Assembly (NCBI GenBank): GCA_030039995.1
Contig: JASHUL010000031.1
Span: 1-10,367, forward strand
Length of the DNA: 10,367 nucleotides
Direction of reading: 5' to 3'
From: Thermoplasmata archaeon
GTDB lineage: Archaea; Thermoplasmatota; Thermoplasmata; Lutacidiplasmatales; UBA184
Below the pieces are notes generated by a model. That model searched no databases and was not told where the DNA came from. It was given only the letters and a program-made list of their open reading frames with translations. A program made the position numbers and the translations under genes. The stretch's first letter is position 1. Each line of letters begins with the position of its first letter. This document shows positions 1 through 3,434 of this stretch, one piece after another.

Positions 1-313
1 GCGTCGGCTTCGAGCCGACGGGCTCCTTGACGAACGGCTTGCCGATCCGGATCGTCGGCTCGGCGGAGGGGCTCACGTAGCCGCGCGCGTCGCGCCGGCG
101 GCCGACGCGCACCTGGATCGAGCTCTTCGTCTTCTGGACGTCGAGCCGGATCATCCCGTGCTCGGTCGAGTCCTCGCTGACCCGGGCCTCGTCGACGATC
201 CGTTGCATCCGGGAGTTCGGGTTGTCCTCCGTCGGCAGGAAGTCGTTGAAGCTGGCGAGGTGGTGGTTGACGATCGAGCGCTCGCGGAAGAAGGCGTCGA
301 CGATCTCGCGCAT
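1..313 (-). CDS. rpoB: RNA polymerase subunit B (RpoB), N-terminal part, cut by window edge
   Basis: This frame encodes the first 104 residues of the second-largest catalytic subunit of archaeal RNA polymerase and stays open to the left edge. The protein begins MREIVDAFFRERSIVNHHLA, then has a 'SFNDFLPTEDNPNSRMQRIVDE' region, 'QVRVGRRRDARGYVSPSAEPTIRIGKP' and 'FVKEP', which is the usual N-terminal order of archaeal RpoB or RpoB''. The ATG at 313-311 is the only sensible start, because an in-frame stop (the end of rpoH at 322-320) lies three codons upstream. A purine-rich GGGAGGGAG at 332-324, inside the end of rpoH, can serve as ribosome binding site. The gene follows rpoH by 6 nt, the common archaeal order. 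Whether B is one chain or split into B'' and B' cannot be seen. The DNPNSRMQ stretch recalls Thermoplasmata (inference). Confidence 0.93.
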   Translation of the reverse strand, partial: MREIVDAFFRERSIVNHHLASFNDFLPTEDNPNSRMQRIVDEARVSEDSTEHGMIRLDVQKTKSSIQVRVGRRRDARGYVSPSAEPTIRIGKPFVKEPVGSKPT

Positions 314-319
314 GGACTT

Positions 320-655
320 TCAGCTCCCTCCCAGCGAGGGGACGATGAGGCGGTACGCGATCGCTTCCCCGGCGGTCGCGCTCGGGCGGTGGATGCGGAC
401 GAGCCGACCGTTGAAGTTCTCGCCGGCATCTCTCGCCGCGACGAACTTCGAGTCGGTCTGCAGACCGGGGTCGCTCACGAGGATCTTCGGAAGGCGCTCC
501 GCGACGGTCTCGAGCGTCTCGAGCACTTGGCGGGTCTCGTCCTCCGTCAGGATCTCGTGCCGCGGCAAGAGGTGGTGGGCGACGAACGGACGCAGCGGCT
601 TCGCGGGCGTGGCGCTGGCGGCCTTCGACCGGGACCGACGGCTTGCGCTCGGCAT
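320..655 (-). CDS. rpoH: RNA polymerase subunit H (RpoH, Rpb5 C-terminal homologue)
   Basis: This 111-aa protein is the small archaeal polymerase subunit H, which sits at the lower jaw near downstream DNA. The diagnostic core starts at about residue 23: FVAHHLLPRHEILTEDE (23-40), RLPKILVSDPG (54-64), then VRIHRPSATAGEAIAYRLIV (86-105). These match the family's 'H-L-P-H-E-I-L', 'PKI..SDP' and 'R.S.TAG...YRLV' blocks. Family members are usually about 80 aa. The extra length is a basic, Ala/Ser-rich N-terminal tail of about 22 residues and a short insertion (DAGENFNG, 76-83) before the last strand. The ATG at 655-653 is fixed by an excellent Shine-Dalgarno, GGAGGT, 5 nt upstream. rpoB follows 6 nt after the stop. 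The 3' end of an interrupted tRNA lies 27 nt upstream, with no obvious promoter between them. Confidence 0.95.
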   Translation of the reverse strand: MPSASRRSRSKAASATPAKPLRPFVAHHLLPRHEILTEDETRQVLETLETVAERLPKILVSDPGLQTDSKFVAARDAGENFNGRLVRIHRPSATAGEAIAYRLIVPSLGGS

Positions 656-660
656 CAGCT

Positions 661-666
661 ACCTCC
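661..666 (-). promoter_or_regulatory. Shine-Dalgarno of rpoH
   Basis: The minus strand reads GGAGGT at 666-661, then AGCTG and the ATG of rpoH at 655. It is a near-perfect anti-16S match at ideal spacing. It shows that rpoH is translated from a leadered message, which fits co-transcription with the upstream tRNA rather than a leaderless start of its own. Confidence 0.8.
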
Positions 667-696
667 GGTGGGAGGAGCGGAACGGGCCCGGGGGGA

Positions 697-734
697 CGCT
701 CGGAGCGGCTCCGCGCGCGGCGCGGGGCGGCTCG
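697..734 (-). other. Putative tRNA intron 2, in the T loop (59/60)
   Basis: This 38-nt, extremely GC-rich insertion separates TTCGAA (54-59) from T60-CCCCC. The 5' border looks like half a bulge-helix-bulge: 740-737 (TTCG) can pair with 702-699 (CGAG), AAC at 736-734 is a 3-nt bulge, and 733-730 (GAGC) pairs with 706-703 (GCTC). However, the matching 3' bulge would fall near 709-707, which would leave about 11 unwanted bases in the exon. The exact 3' border is therefore set by tRNA shape alone, not by a splice motif. Confidence 0.7.
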
Positions 735-771
735 TTCGAACCCCCGACCAACTGGTTAAAAGCCAGATGCT

Positions 772-802
772 CTTTCGAGGGCCGGCGGGAGTTCCGCGCG
801 GC
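772..802 (-). other. Putative tRNA intron 1, in the D arm
   Basis: This 31-nt insertion lies between tRNA positions 22 and 23. A G at each border means the cut could equally be 21/22 (803-773). It folds by eye into a hairpin: 803-799 (GGCCG) pairs with 784-780 (CGGCC), and 797-794 (GCGG) with 788-785 (CCGC), leaving one bulged C and an AACTC loop. Next to it, 779-770 can form CTC-GAAA-GAG, a GNRA-capped mini-hairpin that would compete with the D stem. I could not draw a canonical archaeal bulge-helix-bulge with two 3-nt bulges around a 4-bp helix at these borders, so a relaxed motif or another route is implied. Confidence 0.7.
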
Positions 803-858
803 CTACCTAGCTGAGCTACGGGCCCGATCCCGCTCCGAACCGGCACGACGGGTCCGGC

Positions 859-867
859 GTATTTCAG
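859..867 (-). promoter_or_regulatory. Possible promoter of the tRNA-rpoH-rpoB unit
   Basis: The minus strand has TGAAATACG, the only A/T-rich block between the UPF0147 stop and the tRNA. Its centre is about 38 nt before the mature tRNA 5' end, so a start about 27 nt downstream would leave a leader of about 11 nt on the pre-tRNA. The block lies within an imperfect hairpin whose arms are GTCCGG at 852-857 and CCGGAC at 875-880. The match to a TATA box is weak. Confidence 0.35.
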
Positions 868-884
868 GGTATCCCCGGACGGAT

Positions 885-1202
885 TCACTGGAGGCTCTCC
901 AGGTTCGAGATGATCGACCAGATCGCGGTACGGCCGTGCGTGGGAAGGTTCGGGTCGTTGGCGAGGTCGTCGAGGACGTAGACCGCGCTCGCGATGCGGA
1001 CGTCGAGCGCGACGCGAGGCTTCGCGAGCTCGTCGCGCGCCGACTGGGCGCCGCGCCGGATGTTGCGGGGGACCGAGGCGTCGTCCGCGAGTTCGCTGAG
1101 GGACTCGAAGATCCGTTGGACCGCGGGCGGCTCGAGCCCGACCGCCGGCGACGGCGGGGGCGCGGCGGCGCTGCCGGAGGACGCAGGCGGCGACGGCGTC
1201 AT
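885..1202 (-). CDS. UPF0147 family protein
   Basis: This 105-aa protein belongs to the archaeal family UPF0147, which is small, helical and of unknown biochemical role. The conserved region spans about residues 28-105: VQRIFESLSELADDASVPRN, then IRRGAQSARDEL, LDVRIASAVYVLDDLANDPN and LPTHGRTAIWSIISNLESLQ, ending exactly at the family's usual C-terminus. The first 27 residues are a Pro/Ala/Ser-rich tail, probably disordered and unusual for the family, which is normally about 85-95 aa. The ATG at 1202 overlaps the upstream RAM-domain gene's TGA (ATGA), indicating translational coupling. Longer frames further upstream run through that gene and were discarded. The next gene downstream is the tRNA-Lys. 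Confidence 0.9.
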   Translation of the reverse strand: MTPSPPASSGSAAAPPPSPAVGLEPPAVQRIFESLSELADDASVPRNIRRGAQSARDELAKPRVALDVRIASAVYVLDDLANDPNLPTHGRTAIWSIISNLESLQ

Positions 1203-1510
1203 GCGTGGCGCGTCTCCCCGGCTTCCTTGTATGCGGTGACGACGAGGAGCGTCTTCGTCTCCCGGATACCGCGGACCGCGGGTAGCCGGTGAAGCACGAA
1301 ATCCTTCAGTTCCTCGTAGTGCGGAAAACGGACCTTGAGGAAGATGTCGGTGTCGCCGGTGACGAGGAAGACGTCCTCGACCTCCGTAAAGCGAGCGACC
1401 TCGCTGGCGACCGAGTCCGCCTCCGCGGTCTCGACCTTGAGCGCGATCAGCGCGACGACGTGGTCGTCTCCCCACACCTTCGTGAACGCGTTCTCGACAG
1501 CGCGGCTCAC
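1199..1510 (-). CDS. Stand-alone Lrp/AsnC ligand-binding (RAM) domain protein
   Basis: This 103-aa protein matches the effector-binding domain of Lrp/AsnC regulators without their helix-turn-helix. About residues 18-93 show the alpha-beta pattern: VVALIALKVETAEADSVASE, EVEDVFLVTGDTDIFLKVRF, EELKDFVLHRLPAVRGIRET, KTLLVVTAYKE. The VTGDTD turn is the typical ligand-binding loop region. Such proteins form beta-sandwich dimers or larger rings and bind amino acids or other small molecules. Without a DNA-binding domain this one may sense a ligand or join full-length Lrp proteins (inference). I used the GTG at 1510, and a GTG at codon 12 is an alternative start. No Shine-Dalgarno is visible. It overlaps UPF0147 by 4 nt. 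The target gene or ligand cannot be read from the sequence. Confidence 0.87.
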   Translation of the reverse strand: MSRAVENAFTKVWGDDHVVALIALKVETAEADSVASEVARFTEVEDVFLVTGDTDIFLKVRFPHYEELKDFVLHRLPAVRGIRETKTLLVVTAYKEAGETRHA

Positions 1511-1541
1511 CGGCGGCCTGGACCCCGTGGACTTCTCCGTA

Positions 1542-1549
1542 CCGTATCC
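1542..1549 (-). promoter_or_regulatory. Possible TATA-like box of the RAM-domain gene
   Basis: The minus strand reads GGATACGG about 35 nt before the GTG, which would give a short leader. A second candidate, GAGTATCAC at about 1565-1557, lies a little further upstream. Neither is a strong TATA box, and the gene could instead be read through from the small gene upstream. Confidence 0.25.
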
Positions 1550-1601
1550 CCCCCGACGTGATACTCTCTCCTCGACTGCGAATGCCCCGAGCGCGCCCCG
1601 A

Positions 1602-1775
1602 CTACGCCACCGGGGCGGACTCGAACTCCTCTTGGAGGTCGTTGATGACCTGATCGATCACGGACCCCGCCGACGGCCCTCGGTACTCCCGAACGCCACC
1701 AGCTTCGCTCGACACGCGCGCGACCAGTTCCACCGGACCCCGGAGGAACTCAACGCTACAGATGAACTCCTCCAT
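1602..1775 (-). CDS. Small conserved-looking hypothetical protein, 57 aa
   Basis: A 57-codon frame runs from ATG at 1775 to TAG at 1602. The protein starts MEEFICSVEFLRGPVELVAR, continues through GGVREYRGPSAGSV, and ends IDQVINDLQEEFESAPVA. By eye it looks like two beta strands (2-10 and 15-31) followed by one amphipathic helix (38-53), acidic at its C-terminal end. I do not recognise the family. Support for a real gene comes from codon use like the neighbours, a clean TATA box (TTTATA at 1828-1823) at the right distance for a leader of about 23 nt, and the absence of any other gene here. No clear Shine-Dalgarno precedes the ATG. It lies 91 nt upstream of the RAM-domain gene on the same strand and might share its transcript. 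A ligand-domain accessory or antitoxin-like fold is speculation. Confidence 0.65.
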   Translation of the reverse strand: MEEFICSVEFLRGPVELVARVSSEAGGVREYRGPSAGSVIDQVINDLQEEFESAPVA

Positions 1776-1810
1776 GATAGCCCGGCCCCACCCGCCGCGC
1801 CGACTGGCGC

Positions 1811-1815
1811 AAAAA
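1811..1815 (-). terminator. Possible T-tract terminator of the surface-protein transcript
   Basis: The minus strand has CTTTTTG here, the only T run in the neighbourhood and without a preceding stem. Archaeal polymerases can stop at such tracts. It lies between the TATA box at 1828-1823 and the expected start near 1798, so it could end transcripts from the surface gene without affecting the next one. Confidence 0.35.
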
Positions 1816-1822
1816 GTCCTTG

Positions 1823-1828
1823 TATAAA
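1823..1828 (-). promoter_or_regulatory. TATA box of the 57-aa gene
   Basis: The minus strand reads CCATTTATACAAGG. This is the best TATA match in the window, and it stands out in GC-rich surroundings. A start about 27 nt downstream falls near 1798, giving a leader of about 23 nt before the ATG at 1775. On the plus strand the same box reads TATAAA, but no credible gene follows it there. Confidence 0.65.
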
Positions 1829-1943
1829 TGGTTTAGCACGCGCGAGGCTTTGGAACTAAAGTCGGAGAGGGGCGCGCCTTGTGGCAGTAGTCACCTGCTT
1901 GTGAGTAGATTCCATGACCCGGCCCGTGAGGCGAGGCCCTCCT

Positions 1944-2807
1944 TCAGGGGCAGGGCGAGTAAGAGAATGCCCAGCCGCCACCCGGACCTCCGGGAGCCGA
2001 GAGGTTGTCCACTTGCCACGCTCCAAAATCGGACGGGAACCAGTAGTGGTAACTCTCCGACACTGAGATCACGAAAGGCACCGTGGAACTGACTCCCCTC
2101 AAGCCTGCCGGAAACTGAACGTCGAGGTAGCTTGAAAGCGTCATGTTCAGCGACTTCGAGCCCCCGCCGCACGTGGAGATCAAAGGTGAGTTCGAAACCG
2201 CGAACGCATTGTCGAAGTAGGCGCTCGGCAATTGGTCGGATGTTCCCTGAAATATCCATGCGTATGACGACTCAGAAGAATCCGTCGTGTTGTTGGGCCC
2301 GAGTAAGCCCCCGCCGGCTTCGGTGGTGACCAGCGGCGGAGCAATCGTTACCACGACTGATTGAGTGCAGCGGGTATTGGCTCCGGGGCCCCAATCCGTC
2401 GCGTTTTGCAACCCTTCGATGCTGACATTCACCGCAAAGAAAGCGCCGAGAGCCTCTCCCTCAATTGCGCCTGTGCCGAAGGCAACTTCGGTCACTCCGA
2501 CGGGCGGAGGCCCGTTCCAGACCCCTGGATAATTCGCCGGAAGAGTACCGTTGCCCCACGCCCGGCCGCCGTACGGTGAATTCACCAGGACCGCGGGAAC
2601 GTACTCTTGGGTGAGGTGGAGAGGTTGGCCTTCAGCGCTGCAGGACCAGTGAAGGATCGGGGCCCATCCCCCTAAGGCGGTAGACACGAACGAGACGGAT
2701 ATTGACGCGACCGCAACCACGACGACGACTAAGTAAACGCGACGCCGCCCTCTGACGGAGTGAAGTACTCGGCTTTGCCCATTGCCATCGCGGTCCCCTT
2801 CCGCCAT
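1944..2807 (-). CDS. Membrane-anchored or secreted surface protein, function unknown
   Basis: This 287-aa protein has a basic N-terminus (RGRRR at 19-23) followed by a hydrophobic segment at about 24-43 (VYLVVVVVAVASISVSFVST). It is therefore either anchored with its bulk outside the cell or cleaved as a signal peptide. The rest is a Gly/Ser/Thr/Pro-rich, probably beta-rich ectodomain with seven N-X-S/T sequons (N86, N127, N135, N172, N173, N221, N268) and four cysteines (56, 147, 213, 286) able to form two disulfides. I recognise no catalytic motif or family. Base use differs from the rest of the window: TTA, ATA and AGA codons occur and third positions are mixed, which suggests a fast-evolving or acquired gene. 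The start at 2807 has no Shine-Dalgarno, but a TATA-like box lies at about -27 of a plausible start site. It stands alone, divergent from purS. Confidence 0.72.
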   Translation of the reverse strand: MAEGDRDGNGQSRVLHSVRGRRRVYLVVVVVAVASISVSFVSTALGGWAPILHWSCSAEGQPLHLTQEYVPAVLVNSPYGGRAWGNGTLPANYPGVWNGPPPVGVTEVAFGTGAIEGEALGAFFAVNVSIEGLQNATDWGPGANTRCTQSVVVTIAPPLVTTEAGGGLLGPNNTTDSSESSYAWIFQGTSDQLPSAYFDNAFAVSNSPLISTCGGGSKSLNMTLSSYLDVQFPAGLRGVSSTVPFVISVSESYHYWFPSDFGAWQVDNLSAPGGPGGGWAFSYSPCP

Positions 2808-2843
2808 GACGAATGCCTGCTGCCGGTGGTCAGGGGGCGCTGC

Positions 2844-2851
2844 GGATATAG
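2844..2851 (-). promoter_or_regulatory. TATA-like box of the surface-protein gene
   Basis: The minus strand reads GGGACTATATCCGC. With the usual spacing of about 27 nt, transcription would begin near 2821, leaving a leader of about 14 nt before the ATG at 2807. Confidence 0.5.
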
Positions 2852-2939
2852 TCCCTAACAGGCGGTTTCACCACCCGCGCCACACGAGCCGGCCAGCCAT
2901 ACGTGTACGACTGGCGATCTCTATCTGCGAACTGACCCC

Positions 2940-2988
2940 ATTTGGAGCCGCACAGGCAACCGTCCGAGATTTCACTCGGGCTCCAAAT
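2940..2988. repeat. Perfect 10-bp inverted repeat with nested 5-bp stem
   Basis: ATTTGGAGCC at 2940-2949 is matched by its exact reverse complement GGCTCCAAAT at 2979-2988, with 29 nt between. A second stem, CCGAG (2964-2968) with CTCGG (2975-2979), shares its last base with the outer arm, so the two folds compete slightly at that base. There is no T tract on either side, which speaks against a simple terminator. It could be an operator for a dimeric regulator of purS or of the surface gene, or part of a small RNA. Confidence 0.6.
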
Positions 2989-3121
2989 TTCTCAGAGCAT
3001 CGTCGATCACACTCGGAACCCGCTCGAGACCAGGTGACAGTTCTGGTCGCCAATGCGAGCGCGTCGGTACAAGGTGTCCCCCCGCATTTTTCCGGTGGCG
3101 CGGAGTCATCCGGGCGCGAGG

Positions 3122-3129
3122 GTTATCTG
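3122..3129 (+). promoter_or_regulatory. TATA-like box of purS-purL
   Basis: GTTATCTG is centred about 38 nt before the chosen GTG of purS. A start about 27 nt downstream would give a leader of about 12 nt containing GAGG. The match is partial. Confidence 0.4.
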
Positions 3130-3163
3130 TCCGCCTCGGTCACGAACGTCGAGGCGGCCGTTC

Positions 3164-3430
3164 GTGGACCTTCCCTCCCGCTCGCAGCGTCTCGAAGTGC
3201 GGGTCGAACTGAAGCCGGGGATCCTCGACGCAGAGGGCGAGAGCGTCGAGAAGTCGCTCGGGCTCCTCGGGATCGAGGGGGTCCGGCGCGTCACGACGGC
3301 GCACGTCTACGACCTCGAGTTCCGCGACATGACCCCCACCGAGGCCCACCGTCGGGCCGAGGCCGCGGTCGAGCGGCTGTTGGCGAACCCCGTGATCCAC
3401 CGGGTGACGATCCGGCCTCGTCCGGACTAG
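3164..3430 (+). CDS. purS: Phosphoribosylformylglycinamidine synthase subunit PurS
   Basis: PurS is the small structural subunit that bridges PurL and the PurQ glutaminase in the fourth step of purine synthesis (FGAR to FGAM, cytoplasm). The 88-aa product reads LEVRVELKPGILDAEGESVE, then KSLGLLGIEGVRRVTTAHVY, DLEF and AERLLANPVI-like text, with the family hallmarks KPG..D..G and NPVI near the end. PurS proteins are usually about 80-85 aa, so I chose the GTG at 3164, 8 or 9 residues before the first strand. The open frame extends upstream to 3053, but that part is not PurS-like. Seen exactly, the helix reads EAHRRAEAAVERLLANPVIH. purL begins 4 nt after the stop. purQ, normally adjacent in archaea, is not in this window. 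Confidence 0.9.
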   Translation: MDLPSRSQRLEVRVELKPGILDAEGESVEKSLGLLGIEGVRRVTTAHVYDLEFRDMTPTEAHRRAEAAVERLLANPVIHRVTIRPRPD

Positions 3431-3434
3431 TGGC

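Larger units (their letters stand above)
683..825 (-). tRNA. tRNA-Lys(UUU) interrupted by two insertions outside the anticodon loop
   Basis: On the minus strand, three colinear blocks make a 74-nt tRNA. Block 825-803 holds acceptor GGGCCCG, TA, D-stem GCTC, D-loop AGCTAGGTA and G22. Block 771-735 holds AGC (completing D-stem GAGC), A26, anticodon stem TCTGG, loop CTTTTAA with anticodon TTT, stem CCAGT, variable TGGTC, T-stem GGGGG and TTCGAA. Block 696-683 holds T60, CCCCC, CGGGCCC and G73. The acceptor, D and T stems pair perfectly, G15-C48 can form the Levitt pair, and U27-U43 is the one stem mismatch. U34-U36 and discriminator G73 agree with lysine identity in archaea. CCA is not encoded. 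Insertions of about 31 nt (D arm) and 38 nt (T loop) must be removed, and there is none at 37/38. A decayed pseudo-tRNA is possible, but the intact stems argue against it. Confidence 0.87.
2808..3163 (+). other. Divergent intergenic region, no supported gene
   Basis: These 356 nt separate the leftward surface-protein gene from rightward purS. The region is less GC-rich than the flanking housekeeping genes. It holds the TATA-like boxes of both neighbours (2844-2851 and 3122-3129) and one inverted repeat (2940-2988). The frames crossing it have no family resemblance or start signals. I see no tRNA, CRISPR repeat or transposon end here. Confidence 0.6.

Noticed and set aside
3..19. 7-bp hairpin GTCGGCT-TCG-AGCCGAC
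   Set aside because: It lies inside the rpoB coding frame, has no T tract, and is expected by chance in such GC-rich coding DNA.
683..825. Permuted or split tRNA gene
   Set aside because: The three exon blocks are in normal 5' to 3' order on one strand, so interruption by introns explains them without permutation.
852..880. 6-bp inverted repeat GTCCGG/CCGGAC as a terminator after UPF0147
   Set aside because: It has no T run after it and it surrounds the likely tRNA promoter box. The evidence is too weak to call it a terminator.
222..1292. 356-codon plus-strand frame
   Set aside because: It crosses antisense over rpoB, rpoH, the tRNA and UPF0147, all clearly on the minus strand.
1640..1660. 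C-box-like TGATGA with nearby CTGA on the plus strand (C/D box RNA)
   Set aside because: It lies antisense within the 57-aa coding frame, and no full C, D', C', D set with guide spacing could be assembled.
1820..2092. 90-codon plus-strand frame starting at the TATAAATGG sequence
   Set aside because: Its ATG is part of the minus-strand TATA box, it overlaps the end of the surface-protein gene antisense, and it has no recognisable product.
2868..3053. 61-codon minus-strand frame in the divergent intergenic region
   Set aside because: It has no Shine-Dalgarno, promoter box or family resemblance, it runs through the inverted repeat, and its composition looks random.
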